Shown piece after piece: positions 11,974-23,967 of a stretch of DNA of 64,000 nt. Numbering within the stretch: position 1 is the stretch's first letter; every line of letters starts with the position of its first letter. The notes under the pieces are model-generated. The model saw only the letters and a list, made by a program, of their open reading frames with translations. It was not told where the DNA came from and searched no databases. This DNA is from Acidimicrobiales bacterium (GTDB lineage Bacteria > Actinomycetota > Acidimicrobiia > Acidimicrobiales > Poriferisodalaceae), in assembly GCA_009843525.1 (NCBI GenBank), contig VYDH01000033.1, forward strand, positions 124,001 to 188,000. The letters are read 5' to 3'. The translations under genes were made by a program, and so were the position numbers.

Positions 11974-13550
11974 CTACAAGACGATCGACAGGATGGCGTC
12001 CCGGCTCCATTCGAGAAGCGTTTGCGGCAATACACCGACAACGACCGTCACTGCTACCGCGAGGCTGATAGCGAAGACCGATGTCAGGGGCAGGTTGCCC
12101 CAGCGCTGGCGGCTCGCCCGCGCGGTGGGGGTGCCGCCTTCGTCCTCGGACGAACCCTCCGGGGCGTACATGGCCAATACAACTCGCAGGTAGGCGAAGG
12201 CGCTCACCACTGCCGTGACCATCGCGACTGCGGGCAGGACGTAGCCGCGGGCGTCGACTGCCGCGAGGATGACCCCGAGCTTGGCCCAGAAGCCAGCTGT
12301 GAACGGAACTCCGGCCTGTGCCAGCAGCAGCACAGTGAAGGCCAGCGCCAGCACGGGGCGGCGACGTGCAAACCCGCCGTAGCGGCTGAGGGCGTGAGCG
12401 CTCGCATCAGGTTCCGACGACTGGAGCTCAGCGCCGACTACCGACAGCACCGCGAAACTGCCCAGCGCCATGAACGAGTAGACGATCAGGTAGAAGACCG
12501 ACGACGACACGGCGTCGCCGCCGCCTTCGGTCCATTGCACCAGTCCGCTGGTCGCGGGGACGGCGGAGAAGCCGACAAGCACGAAGCCTGCGTGGCTGAT
12601 CGAGCTGTAGGCCAGCATCCGCTTCACGTCGTTCTGGCAGATGGCCATGACCGCGCCGACAGCGAGCGTCGCGAACGCCAGCCCGATGAGGATCGGAGCC
12701 CACGCGATGCTCTGCTCTGCGACAGCCACGTACAGCACTCGCGCCAGCGCGGCGAAGCCGGCCGCCTTGGCGATCGACGCCAAGTAGCCGGTGACCGGGC
12801 TGGGCGCACCCTCGTACACGTCGGGCGCCCAGAAATGGAACGGGACGGCGGCCACCTTGAAGCCCAAGCCCACCAGCAGCAACGCGATGCCGGCAAGCAG
12901 CAGGTAGTCGGTTTCCCTGATGGAACCGAACAGGAAGCCGCCGATCCCGCTGAGGTTCGTGCTGCCCGTGGATCCGTACACCAGCGCGATGCCGTAGAGG
13001 AAGAACGCCGAGCTGAACGCCCCCAGCACGAAGTACTTCATGGCCGACTCGCGTGCCGACGCCCGCCGTCCCGCCAGTGCGATCAGCACGTACAGCGCGA
13101 TCGACAGCGACTCAAGACCGAGGAACAGCACGATGAGGTCGTTCGCACCGGCCATGACCACCGCCCCCGCGGCAGAGGCGAGCAGCAGCGCCGCGAACTC
13201 CGGTGGCGCCATCTCATAGCGGTCGAGGGCCGAATGCGCGACCAGCGCTGTCATGACCACACCGGCACCCACCAGCACCGTGAGCAGCAGGCTGAAGCCG
13301 TCGCTCACGAAGGCGTCCTTCAACGTGGAGCGTGGCGCGGATCCCCAGTCGTTCCACTGCACGGCGGCGGTGATGGCGGTGGCGGCACCGGTGGCGATCG
13401 TGACGATCGTGGATACCCATCCGGGCAGCGCCCGCGGCGCCAGCGAGGCCGCCAGCAGCAGCCCGAGCGCAGCGCCCACCAGGATGATCTGCGGGGTGAG
13501 CACCCACCAGTCGACGGCCGGGGCGTCGAACGCGATCTCGACTTGGGCCA

Positions 13551-13551
<1 letters not shown>
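11974..13551 (-). CDS. nuoN: NADH-quinone oxidoreductase subunit N, 14-gene operon
   Basis: 525-residue antiporter-like pump subunit. Motifs are FLGLESLSIALYVLIALAG (helix with the conserved Glu) and FHFWAPDVYEGAPSPVTGYL. It closes the complete nuoA-N operon and lacks the acidic C-terminal insert found in the paralogue at 376-2055. Its start overlaps the nuoM2 stop by one base. Confidence 0.95.
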
Positions 13552-15143
<1,592 letters not shown>

Positions 15144-15145
15144 GG

Positions 15146-17053
15146 CTAGGACACGCCCCGCAGCGCGAGCCAGACGACGAGGATGATCGCACCGACGGCA
15201 ACGCCCGATGCGTAGTGCCGCAGGTAGCCCGACTGCAGCGGCCGCACCGCCTCGCCGAGCATGCGCACCAGCCGCGCGACACCGTTGACGGCACCGTCGA
15301 CGAAGCGCCGGTCAGCCGTGGCTGCGGCCTCGAACGCCTTGGTGCCGGGGCCGCCGACGAAGTTCGAGATGGTCGAGTCCACGTAGAAGACGTTCTGCAG
15401 CAGCGCGGGTTCGAGCCGGTCGGTGGGAATGCGCGCCTGCAGCCACGCCCGGATCGCGAACGCGATGCCCCCGAGTGCCGCCACAATGGCAATCAGCGCC
15501 AGGCCCACCTTGGTGCCCGTGCCCGAAGCGAATTCGTGCTCGTGGGCCAGCACCGGCTCCAGGAAATGTTCGAGCACCAGCCAATCGCCCACCAGCGGCA
15601 GGTTCATGATGCCGCCGATGGCCGCCGCGCCTGCCAGCAGCACGAGCGGCAGCGTCATGGTCGGCGGTGACTCATGCGGGTGGGCGCTGTCGTCCCAGCG
15701 CTGGCCCCCGAAGAACACCAGGAAGGTCTGGCGGCTCATGTAGTAGGCGGTCAGCAAGGCTGTGACGAGGCCCACGGCCCACAGCAGCTTGCCTATGTCG
15801 GGCTGCTCCCACGCTGCCAGCAGGATCTCGTCTTTCGACCAGAAACCCGACAGCGGCGGCACACCGGCAATCGCCAGCCATCCCACGATGAACGTGATGG
15901 CGGTGACGGGCATGAGCAGCCGCAGGCCGCCCATGCGACGCATGTCCTGCTCGTCGCCGAGGCCGTGGATGACCGAGCCCGATCCCAGGAACAACAGCCC
16001 CTTGAAGAAGGCGTGCGTGACCACGTGGAAGATGGCCGCCACATATGCGCCCGAGCCGATCGCCAGGAACATGTAGCCCAGTTGGCTCACCGTCGAGTAG
16101 GCCAGCACTCTCTTGATGTCGTGCTGCGCCACCGCAGCGAGCGCCGCAAACAACGCCGTGGCAGCACCGACGATGGCGATGACCAACAGCGCTGACTTCG
16201 ACGCGTCCAGCACTGGGTTGAGCCTGACCAGCAGGTACACGCCGGCGGTGACCATCGTGGCCGCGTGCACCATGGCAGAAACCGGTGTCGGGCCCTCCAT
16301 GGCGTCGGGCAGCCAGACGTACAGCGGCAGCTGAGCTGACTTGCCCGCAGCCGCCAAAAGCAGCAGCAGCGAGGCAGCCGTGGCCGTGCCGGTGGCCAGC
16401 GCCGGCGCCCCTGCCGCAAGCCCGGCGTAGGACACCGTGCCGAGCGTCGTCCACAGCAGGAACGTGGCGATCATGAAGCCGAAGTCGCCGATCCGGTTGG
16501 TGACGAAGGCTTTCTTGCCGGCGGTAGCAGCGGTGGGCCGCTCGTGCCAGAACGAGATGAGCAGATAGGAGCACGTGCCGACGCCCTCCCAGCCGAGGAA
16601 GGTGACCACGAGGTTCTCGCCCAGCACCAGCATGAGCATCGAGAACAGGAACAGATTCAGGTACAGGAAGAACTTCGAGTACTTCGGATCGCCGTGCATG
16701 TAGCCGACCGAGTACAGGTGGATGAGCGTGCCGACACCGGTCACGAACAGCGCCATCGTCATCGACAGCGGGTCCACCAAGAGCGCAGCGTCGACCTCGA
16801 GGCCGCCGATCGGCATCCACTCGAACAGCGTTGAGGTGAACGAGCGCCCGCCTCGCCCCCCGGCCCCGCCCCTGGTGGCCGACTCGAGCCCCAGCAGTCC
16901 GCCGAACGTGACGAGCGTGAACAGGAACGACCCGGCACTGGCCGCAGTGGCCAGCCAGCCGGCCCGGGGTTCGCCCAGGCGCGGTCCGGCCAGCAGCAGT
17001 ACTGCGAACCCGGCGAGGGGCAGCGCGGGAATGAGCCATACCAGTTCGACCAT
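15146..17053 (-). CDS. nuoL: NADH-quinone oxidoreductase subunit L, 14-gene operon
   Basis: 635-residue distal pump subunit, of standard family length. Visible motifs are GWEGVGTCSYLLISFWHERP, LYVWLPDAMEGPTPVSAM and GFWSKDEILLAAW. A short Gly/Arg-rich stretch (RGGAGGRGGRSF) follows the second helix. It lacks the long His/Asp-rich insert of the paralogous NuoL. Starts 4 nt after nuoK2. Confidence 0.96.
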   Translation of the reverse strand: MVELVWLIPALPLAGFAVLLLAGPRLGEPRAGWLATAASAGSFLFTLVTFGGLLGLESATRGGAGGRGGRSFTSTLFEWMPIGGLEVDAALLVDPLSMTMALFVTGVGTLIHLYSVGYMHGDPKYSKFFLYLNLFLFSMLMLVLGENLVVTFLGWEGVGTCSYLLISFWHERPTAATAGKKAFVTNRIGDFGFMIATFLLWTTLGTVSYAGLAAGAPALATGTATAASLLLLLAAAGKSAQLPLYVWLPDAMEGPTPVSAMVHAATMVTAGVYLLVRLNPVLDASKSALLVIAIVGAATALFAALAAVAQHDIKRVLAYSTVSQLGYMFLAIGSGAYVAAIFHVVTHAFFKGLLFLGSGSVIHGLGDEQDMRRMGGLRLLMPVTAITFIVGWLAIAGVPPLSGFWSKDEILLAAWEQPDIGKLLWAVGLVTALLTAYYMSRQTFLVFFGGQRWDDSAHPHESPPTMTLPLVLLAGAAAIGGIMNLPLVGDWLVLEHFLEPVLAHEHEFASGTGTKVGLALIAIVAALGGIAFAIRAWLQARIPTDRLEPALLQNVFYVDSTISNFVGGPGTKAFEAAATADRRFVDGAVNGVARLVRMLGEAVRPLQSGYLRHYASGVAVGAIILVVWLALRGVS

Positions 17054-17057
17054 GAGT

Positions 17058-17372
17058 TCAGCCCTTCAGGGCCGACAGATCGTCCGCTGTCGCACGAGGC
17101 GAGGCGCGCAGCACCGCCACCACCAGACCGAGACCGACCACCACCTCGGCCGCTGCCACGACCAAGACGAAAAGCACCACCGTGTGCCCATGCACGTCGC
17201 CGAAGCGGTCGGCGAAGGCAATGAAGCTGAGATTCACGCCGTTGAGCATCAGCTCGACGCACATGAGCATGATCAGCGGGTTGCGCCGCACCAGCAGGCC
17301 CGTGCCGCCAATGAGGAACAGCATTGCCCCGAGCGTCAGGTACCAGCCGGTGGTCACATCGAGGCCGCTCAC
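17058..17372 (-). CDS. nuoK: NADH-quinone oxidoreductase subunit K, 14-gene operon
   Basis: 104-residue three-helix channel subunit with the conserved glutamates in MLMCVELMLNGVNLSFIAF and VVAAAEVVVGLGLVV. GTG at 17372 overlaps the nuoJ2 stop codon (GTGA), a coupled start; the reading frame is open much further upstream but that part is antisense to nuoJ and nuoI in another frame and has no family character. Confidence 0.95.
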   Translation of the reverse strand: MSGLDVTTGWYLTLGAMLFLIGGTGLLVRRNPLIMLMCVELMLNGVNLSFIAFADRFGDVHGHTVVLFVLVVAAAEVVVGLGLVVAVLRASPRATADDLSALKG

Positions 17373-17989
17373 TGGCGTGCCTCCTGAGACGCCGGAGCGT
17401 TCTCGGCAGGCGCTGATTCGCCGCCGTGCTCGCTGTAACCACTGCGTCGCGCAAGGATCACCGTGCCGATGACCGCCACGATGAGCAGCAGCGACGTCAG
17501 CTCGAACGCATACACGTATTCGGAGAACAGCGACCGGGCGATCGCGCTCACGTCGGTTGCGTAGCTCGTGGCGGGCGCGTCGGCTTCGGTTACGACGATG
17601 CCCGCTCTCTCCAGCTCGTACGAATGAGCGCCCTTGAAGATCCGGTCGACCGCGGCGACCAGCCAGACCAGCACCGCGGCACCGCCGAGGCCGAACGCGG
17701 CCGCGGTCCATCGCTGAGCCGGCAAGGCGCCCAGCGACAGCTCGGCGGCTCGGTCCACACCCAGCAGCATGATGACGAACAGGAACAGCACCACGATGGC
17801 GCCGGCGTACACGATGACCTGCACGGCGGCGATGAAGTGGGCCTGCAGCGCGACAAACAGCACCGCGATGCCGAACAGCGTCATCACCAGCATGAGCGCC
17901 GCGTGCACCGGATTGCGCGACAGCACCACGCCGACCGCGCCGACGAGACATGCGGCACCGGCCACCGCAAACACCACCACTTCGACCAT
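17369..17989 (-). CDS. nuoJ: NADH-quinone oxidoreductase subunit J, 14-gene operon
   Basis: 206-residue membrane subunit. Signatures are LSRNPVHAALMLVMTLFGIAV and AAVQVIVYAGAIVVLFLFVIML. The C-terminal ~25 residues (GESAPAENAPASQEARQ) are a hydrophilic extension not seen in the paralogue. Start overlaps the nuoI2 stop by one base. Confidence 0.95.
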   Translation of the reverse strand: MVEVVVFAVAGAACLVGAVGVVLSRNPVHAALMLVMTLFGIAVLFVALQAHFIAAVQVIVYAGAIVVLFLFVIMLLGVDRAAELSLGALPAQRWTAAAFGLGGAAVLVWLVAAVDRIFKGAHSYELERAGIVVTEADAPATSYATDVSAIARSLFSEYVYAFELTSLLLIVAVIGTVILARRSGYSEHGGESAPAENAPASQEARQ

Positions 17990-18672
17990 CAGTGATGATC
18001 TCCTGCGCCAGGCGCATGGCTGTGCTCGTCGAGGTCGGCCGGCTCGCCGCCGGGTGCGGGCGGGTCGTCTTCGCCGCCGTCATAGTCGGCGTGCTGGCCC
18101 TGCTCGGGCGCTCGCACGCCGTAACCCAATTCGCCGCTCCAGCCGACCCGGCCCTCGTAGTCGGGCTGGCCTGACGGCGAGGTGGCCCGCATCCAGCCCG
18201 AGGTGTGCTCGTCGTCGCCGTCGTGCCACAGCTCCCACGGCTGGCGCCGTGGACGGCCGTCGTCGTCGGTGAGCAGTTCGTCCTTGGTGTAGATGGCGTC
18301 GCGGCGGGTGGGGAAGCTGAACTCGAAGACCTTCGTCTCGGTGATGGCCTCGGTCGGGCAGGCTTCCACGCACAGGTCGCAGTGGATGCAGCGCAGGTAG
18401 TTGATCTCGTAGACGTAGCCGTAGCGCTCCCCCGGCGACACCGGGTCGTCGGGCGGGTTGTCGGCCCCGCGGACGTAGATGCACCGGGCCGGGCAGACAC
18501 CCGCGCACAGCTCGCACCCGATGCACTTCTCCATGCCGTCGGGGTAGCGGTTGAGCACGTGACGCCCATGGAAGCGGGGCGGCTTCGGCCGCTTCTCCTG
18601 GGGGTACTCGGTGGTGACCCGCTCACCGAAGAGCTTGCCGAACGTGACCTTGAAGCCGTCGAGGTAGCCCAT
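17989..18672 (-). CDS. nuoI: NADH-quinone oxidoreductase subunit I, 14-gene operon
   Basis: 227-residue subunit with two complete [4Fe-4S] motifs, [18 protein letters not shown] and [17 protein letters not shown], for clusters N6a and N6b. A ~60-residue acidic and His-rich C-terminal tail (ending [12 protein letters not shown]) is absent from the paralogue in the 11-gene operon. Its start overlaps the nuoH2 stop by one base. Confidence 0.96.
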   Translation of the reverse strand: MGYLDGFKVTFGKLFGERVTTEYPQEKRPKPPRFHGRHVLNRYPDGMEKCIGCELCAGVCPARCIYVRGADNPPDDPVSPGERYGYVYEINYLRCIHCDLCVEACPTEAITETKVFEFSFPTRRDAIYTKDELLTDDDGRPRRQPWELWHDGDDEHTSGWMRATSPSGQPDYEGRVGWSGELGYGVRAPEQGQHADYDGGEDDPPAPGGEPADLDEHSHAPGAGDHH

Positions 18673-19949
18673 CAGCCGTCCTCTCCCGGGCCGGCTGCAT
18701 CTGGCGATGCGCCTGCCGGCATCATCTCCTCAGGATCGTGATCGCCAAGGTCCTCGATAACGGTGTTGCGCTTGGCTGCCCGCAGGGCCGCCGCCAGCAA
18801 CGTCCAACCCAGCGCGAGACCAACAGCGCTCACGCCCAGCACCACCACCACTTCTTGCAGCGGGCTCCAGCCCTGATCAATCACTAGCTGTCGCAGGCCC
18901 AAGAACATCAGCCAGAACAGCATCACGGGGATGAGCACCTTCCAGCCCAGCGACATCAGCTGGTCGTAGCGCAGGCGGGGCAGCGTGGCACGGAACCAGA
19001 CGAAGACGAACAGGAAGGCGAACACCTTGGCCAGGAACCACACGGTCGGCCACAACCATGTCCAGCCGAAGAACACCGGCCCGGCCGTGCCGCCGAAGAA
19101 CAGTGTCACCATGATCGCCGACATCGTGATCACGTTCATGAACTCGGCCAGGAAGAACAGAGCGAACCGGATCGACGAGTACTCCGTGTGGAAACCGCCG
19201 ACAAGTTCCTGCTCGGCTTCGACGAGATCGAACGGGGGACGGTTCAACTCCGCGGTGGCAGAGATCAGGAACACCAGAAACGGAACGAAGCCTGTCGTGA
19301 TGAGGAGCCACTCATCCACGCCGCCCGCCTGAGCCCTCACGATCTCGTGAGTGGACAGCGTGCCTGCGGTGATCACCACGGCGACAACGGACATGCCCAG
19401 CGCGGCTTCATACGAGATGGCCTGCGCCGAGGCCCGCACCGACCCGATGAGCGGGTACTTCGAGCCCGAGGACCAGCCCGCCAGCATCACGCCGTAGACA
19501 GCGACCGACGACATCGCGAGCAGCAGCAGGATGCCGACCGGCGGATCGGCCACCTGCAGGATGGTTTCCTTGCCGAAGAGCGTGACCGTGCCGCTGCGGC
19601 CCGGAGTATCGGTGAAGACGCCGCCGATCGGCACGATCGCGAAGGCGACGAACGCTGTGACCGCCGAGATGTAGGGCGCCAGCCGGAACACGAGGGGGTC
19701 GGCATTGGCGGGGCGGAGGTCTTCCTTGAAGAAGAACTTGACGCCGTCGGCGAAGGCCTGCAGCAGGCCCCACGGCCCGGCCACGTTGGGGCCGATGCGG
19801 TGCTGCATGTCCGAGATCAGCTTGCGCTCGAACCAGATCATGAACATGGTGGCGAGCAGCAGGGCAGCGAACGCCACGAGCACCTTGATGCCCATGATGC
19901 CGATGTCGCCCCAGTCGACTCCATCCGCGAACAGCGGGTCGCCGGTCAT
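18672..19949 (-). CDS. nuoH: NADH-quinone oxidoreductase subunit H, 14-gene operon
   Basis: 425-residue quinone-chamber subunit. Motifs are [20 protein letters not shown], the acidic loop [20 protein letters not shown] and [20 protein letters not shown]. It is about 80 residues longer than NuoH of the other operon, with an extra C-terminal helix and a hydrophilic end ([11 protein letters not shown]). It overlaps the nuoG stop by 4 nt. Confidence 0.96.
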   Translation of the reverse strand: MTGDPLFADGVDWGDIGIMGIKVLVAFAALLLATMFMIWFERKLISDMQHRIGPNVAGPWGLLQAFADGVKFFFKEDLRPANADPLVFRLAPYISAVTAFVAFAIVPIGGVFTDTPGRSGTVTLFGKETILQVADPPVGILLLLAMSSVAVYGVMLAGWSSGSKYPLIGSVRASAQAISYEAALGMSVVAVVITAGTLSTHEIVRAQAGGVDEWLLITTGFVPFLVFLISATAELNRPPFDLVEAEQELVGGFHTEYSSIRFALFFLAEFMNVITMSAIMVTLFFGGTAGPVFFGWTWLWPTVWFLAKVFAFLFVFVWFRATLPRLRYDQLMSLGWKVLIPVMLFWLMFLGLRQLVIDQGWSPLQEVVVVLGVSAVGLALGWTLLAAALRAAKRNTVIEDLGDHDPEEMMPAGASPDAAGPGEDG

Positions 19950-22435
19950 CTCGGCGCCTCGCCGCCGCGTGTCTCGATCCGCACATCCGTGACCGGTGCC
20001 GTCGCGTCGATCAATGCCCCCACATCGATGTGAGGCGAGGGGAACAGCACCACGACGTTGCCGCGGGCAATGCCGGCATCGGCCACGATCGGCAGGCGCA
20101 GCGCACCGCGGTCGGAGTGCACTTCGACTTCAGTGCCCGATTCGACGCCGACTCGCTCCAAGTCGACCGGGTGCACGCGCAGCACCGTGTCGGCCGCCAG
20201 CGACGCCAATGCCGGCGCCTGGCTGACCGTCACGCCGCCGTCGTACAGCTTGCGGCTGCAGACCAGGCGGAGGCCGTAGGCGTCTCGCGCCGGTGCCACG
20301 TGTTCGGGCGGGAACTCGGGCTCGAAGGCCGCTCCCGACGCCACCACCCCGTCAGCGGCAAGTTCCGGGCCGATCGCCCCAGCATGCGTGGTGCATACAG
20401 CCGCGATCTCTGCAGTGATCTCTTCGACCGACACGAAGCCGAGATCGAGGCCACACAGCACGGCCAGCTCGGCCGCGATCATCCAGTCGGGGCGGGCTGA
20501 ACCCGGCGCCGTCACCAACTCGCCAACGGCTGAGACGCGTCCCTCCAGGTTGGTTGTGGTGCCCGATTTCTCCCCGAAAACGGCGGCAGGCAGCACGATG
20601 TCGGCTTCCGCCACCGATTGGCTCACGAACGAGTCCACCGCCACCACCGTGCCCGCGCCGGACACGCCGAGGCGCGCCAGCATGCTGTCGGGGAAATCGG
20701 TCAAAGGATCGGCGCCGAGCAGGAAGAGCACGTCGATCTCGCCGGAGGCGGCTGCGGTGAGGATTCCCGTGGCGTCGTGCCCGCGCTCGCCAGGCAGCTC
20801 GCCCCACGCCGACGCGAGCTCCGGCGGCGGGCTGGCGCTCAGTGCCCGCCCCGGGAGCATCCCGGGCGCCAAGCCCATGTCGAGCGCGCCGCGGACGTTG
20901 CCTCGTCGTGCGGCGACCAGGAAGCGGGCGTGGGGGACGCGAGCGCTGATCACCGAGGCCACCTCAGCCGTCGCCTCGGCCGACTCCGACACCGACGACC
21001 GGCCCAGCACCACGACGACCGAGCCAGATGCCAGCTCGCCGGCCAGCGGGTCGTCGCCGTCGAGCAGGTTCCGCAGCACCGATGCTGCCTCGCCGCCTCG
21101 GCACTGCTCGGCGCGAACTGCGTTTCGCGTCAGACCAGTGGTGGTCGGAGCAATCTCGACCAAGCGGGTGGTGCCCGCTCGCGCCGCGCCGCGCAGGCGC
21201 AGGTGCAGCACCGGCAGCTCCTCGCGGAGGTCGCCGCATACCAGCAGCGTCGTGTCGGCGCTGCACGCCTCATCGATCGTCGCTGCCGGCAGGCCCACCG
21301 CCAGCTCTGCGGGCAGCCCGTCGCTGAGCTGCGCATCCACGTGGTCGGTACGCAGCACTGTGCGGGCCAGCTTCGACCAGGCGTAGGCATCCTCGTTGGT
21401 GCCGCGGGCACCGCCGAGCACGGCGATCGCGCCGGGTCGGGCCGCCCTGATCGCAGCAGCCACCGCACCGAGGGCATTCGCCCAGTCGGTCGGCTGGAAG
21501 CGTCGCAGCGGCTCATCGTCGGAGAGGTCCGAGGTGGTGCCCGACGGCACCCGGGCCTGCAGCGGCGTCGTCACCCGGTTGGGGCTCGCCACCGAGCCGA
21601 AGGCAAAGCGACCCTTGTCGCACAGCCAGCCATGGTTGACCGGGTCGATGTCGACACCGAGATAGCGCACCAACTCATTGCGAGACGACTGCACCGCGAT
21701 CCGGCAGCCCACTGAGCACGTCGTGCAGGTGGACTCGGTCTCGACGAGATCCCACGGCCGCGCTTTGAAGCGGTAGGGCGCTGCGGTGAGCGCACCGACA
21801 GGGCAGATCTGAACCGTGTTGCCCGAGAAGTACGACGAGAAGGGCTCGCCGGGGAAGGTGAGCACCTGGGTCTCGTTGCCGCGCTCGGTGAAATCGATGA
21901 GCGGGTCGCCGGCGATCTCATCCGCAAACCGGGTGCATCGGTCGCACAGGATGCAGCGCTCACGGTCGAGGTGCACCAGCTCGGAGATGGGGATCGGCTT
22001 TTCGAAGTGCCGTTTCTCCTCGACGAACCTGGACTCGCCCGGGCCATAGGCCATGGTCTGGTCCTGCAGGGGGCACTCGCCGCCCTTGTCGCAGACCGGG
22101 CAGTCGAGCGGGTGGTTGATGAGCAGCAGCTCGAGCACGCCTTCCTGTGCACGCTGCGTGCGCTCGCTGGCGGTGTCCACCACCATCTGCGGCGAGACCG
22201 GGACCATGCAGGATGCCTGCAGTTGAGGCCCGCGGCCGGTGTCGATCTCGACGAGGCACATGCGGCACATGCCGACCGAGCTCATCCGCTCGTGGTAACA
22301 GAAGCGCGGGATGTGCACTCCGGCACGCTCCGCTGCTGCGATGACGAGTTCGCCCGGTTGCGCATCGACGGCGACGCCGTTGATCGTCACCTCGACGGTG
22401 CTCGGCGCTGCCTGCCCAGCCGCTGTGTCAGACAC
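19946..22435 (-). CDS. nuoG: NADH-quinone oxidoreductase subunit G
   Basis: 829-residue largest peripheral subunit, carrying electrons from NuoF towards NuoI. The N-terminal [2Fe-2S] site is in FCYHERMSSVGMCRMCLVEI, cluster N5 in HPLDCPVCDKGGECPLQ, and another [4Fe-4S] in CILCDRCTRF with ICPVGAL. A further motif, CTTCSVGC plus a later Cys in GWLCDKGRF, matches the ligands of the off-pathway cluster N7, present only in some bacteria. The remainder is a molybdopterin-oxidoreductase-like fold. GTG at 22435 gives VSDTAAGQAAPSTVEVTING; an upstream ATG at 22477 would overlap nuoF by 50 nt. Confidence 0.96.
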   Translation of the reverse strand: MSDTAAGQAAPSTVEVTINGVAVDAQPGELVIAAAERAGVHIPRFCYHERMSSVGMCRMCLVEIDTGRGPQLQASCMVPVSPQMVVDTASERTQRAQEGVLELLLINHPLDCPVCDKGGECPLQDQTMAYGPGESRFVEEKRHFEKPIPISELVHLDRERCILCDRCTRFADEIAGDPLIDFTERGNETQVLTFPGEPFSSYFSGNTVQICPVGALTAAPYRFKARPWDLVETESTCTTCSVGCRIAVQSSRNELVRYLGVDIDPVNHGWLCDKGRFAFGSVASPNRVTTPLQARVPSGTTSDLSDDEPLRRFQPTDWANALGAVAAAIRAARPGAIAVLGGARGTNEDAYAWSKLARTVLRTDHVDAQLSDGLPAELAVGLPAATIDEACSADTTLLVCGDLREELPVLHLRLRGAARAGTTRLVEIAPTTTGLTRNAVRAEQCRGGEAASVLRNLLDGDDPLAGELASGSVVVVLGRSSVSESAEATAEVASVISARVPHARFLVAARRGNVRGALDMGLAPGMLPGRALSASPPPELASAWGELPGERGHDATGILTAAASGEIDVLFLLGADPLTDFPDSMLARLGVSGAGTVVAVDSFVSQSVAEADIVLPAAVFGEKSGTTTNLEGRVSAVGELVTAPGSARPDWMIAAELAVLCGLDLGFVSVEEITAEIAAVCTTHAGAIGPELAADGVVASGAAFEPEFPPEHVAPARDAYGLRLVCSRKLYDGGVTVSQAPALASLAADTVLRVHPVDLERVGVESGTEVEVHSDRGALRLPIVADAGIARGNVVVLFPSPHIDVGALIDATAPVTDVRIETRGGEAPR

Positions 22436-23894
22436 GGACGGACACCTCCGACACTGATCCAGATGCTGGGCTGCCAAGCAGGCCAGTGCTTGATGCCGAG
22501 CCGTGAGACGGCCCGGTCTCGAGATGCGCGTTCGGGGCCACCCGAGCCTCGAACTCCTCGGGGAACAACGTCATGGCCGAGTGCAGCGGCGCGAATGCCG
22601 AGGGACCTACGAAGCAGATGGTGGTCATCTGGTACGGGAACGGCTTCGCCTCGAGGCCTCGTTCGGGAACCGCGGCGTGAGGGAAGTCTCCCGGGCTGAT
22701 CGAAGCGCCGACCTCGAGCAGCACCTCGAGGTCGCGTGGCGTGCCCGTGCCGTCGCACACGCGCCGCAGCACTCGCTCCAGCCAGGTAGCCCCTTCCCGG
22801 CACGGCACGCACTTGCCGCATGACTCGTGCGCGTAGAACTTGGTCAACGTCAGCGCCGCGGCGGGGATGTCGGTGGTGTCGTCCATCACCATCACCGCGC
22901 CCGAGCCCAGCATCGAGCCCTGCGGGCCCACTTCGGAGGCCTCGAAGGGAAGGTCGAGCTGTGCCGGCGTGAACCACGGGGCTGAGCCGCCGCCGGGCAC
23001 GAACGCCTTCAGCTTCCGGCCGGGACGCAGGCCTCCGCAGTAGTCCTCGCCGTAGATGAGGTCACGGAACGTGGTGGTGCCGTTGGTGATCTCGTACACG
23101 CCGGGGCGCTGAACGTGACCGCTGACAGCGATCATGCGCGTGCCCGGCGAGGTGGGCGTGCCGATGGCCGTGAATGCCGCAGCGCCATTGCGCATGATCC
23201 ACGGCAGGTTTGCCAGCGTCTCCACGTTGTTGACGATGGTCGGCTGGCCGTACAGACCGATGGCGGCCGGGAAGTAGGGAGGCTTGAGCCGCGGCATGCC
23301 GCGGTTGCCCTCCAGGCTCTCGATGAGCGCCGTCTCCTCACCCACCACGTAGGCGCCGGCGCCCCAGTGCAGCACGATGTCGACCGAGAAGTCGGTGCCG
23401 CAGATGTTGCGGCCCACCCAGCCGGCCTCGTAGGCCTCGTTGAGGGCCTGTGCCACCCGCTCCTGCGCGACGGCCATCTCGCCTCGGATGTACAGGAAGC
23501 ACTGCGACAGCCCGACTGCGTAGCAAGCGATGAGGCACCCCTCGATGAGCTGATGCGGGTCGAGCTCCATCAGCAGTCGGTCCTTGTAGGTGCCGGGCTC
23601 GGATTCGTCGCCGTTCACTACGAGGTAGCGAGGCCACACACCAGGCGGGCAGAAGCCCCACTTCACCCCGGCGGGGAAGCCGGCGCCGCCGCGCCCGAGC
23701 AGGGTCGCGCTGCGTACCTCGCCGTGGACGTCATCGGGTGTGCGCCCCAAGGCGGCACGCAATCCCTCGTAGCCGCCAGTGGCCAGGTAGCGCTCGAGCG
23801 TGTAGCTGTCGGGATGGTCGAATCGCTCGGTGACGATGCGGGGCGCGTCGTTGGCTACGAAACCAGGCGCGTGGGGAATCGTGTACGACGCCAT
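22428..23894 (-). CDS. nuoF: NADH-quinone oxidoreductase subunit F (NADH/FMN site)
   Basis: 488-residue NADH-oxidising flavoprotein of complex I. The FMN/NADH-binding glycine loop is LLGRGGAGFPAGVKW, followed by VVNGDESEPGTYKDR and WGAGAYVVGEETALIESLEG. The [4Fe-4S] N3 ligands are in ESCGKCVPCREG and TICFVGPSA. Only one copy exists in the window, so the 11-gene operon would have to borrow this module or use another donor. Starts 73 nt after nuoE, the largest gap in this operon. Confidence 0.97.
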   Translation of the reverse strand: MASYTIPHAPGFVANDAPRIVTERFDHPDSYTLERYLATGGYEGLRAALGRTPDDVHGEVRSATLLGRGGAGFPAGVKWGFCPPGVWPRYLVVNGDESEPGTYKDRLLMELDPHQLIEGCLIACYAVGLSQCFLYIRGEMAVAQERVAQALNEAYEAGWVGRNICGTDFSVDIVLHWGAGAYVVGEETALIESLEGNRGMPRLKPPYFPAAIGLYGQPTIVNNVETLANLPWIMRNGAAAFTAIGTPTSPGTRMIAVSGHVQRPGVYEITNGTTTFRDLIYGEDYCGGLRPGRKLKAFVPGGGSAPWFTPAQLDLPFEASEVGPQGSMLGSGAVMVMDDTTDIPAAALTLTKFYAHESCGKCVPCREGATWLERVLRRVCDGTGTPRDLEVLLEVGASISPGDFPHAAVPERGLEAKPFPYQMTTICFVGPSAFAPLHSAMTLFPEEFEARVAPNAHLETGPSHGSASSTGLLGSPASGSVSEVSVRV

Positions 23895-23967
23895 CAGCTG
23901 AGCCTTCCGCTGAGCATGTCGCCGTCGGACGTGGAGCGGCCGCCAACGCGGCGGCGGTCAACCCCCT

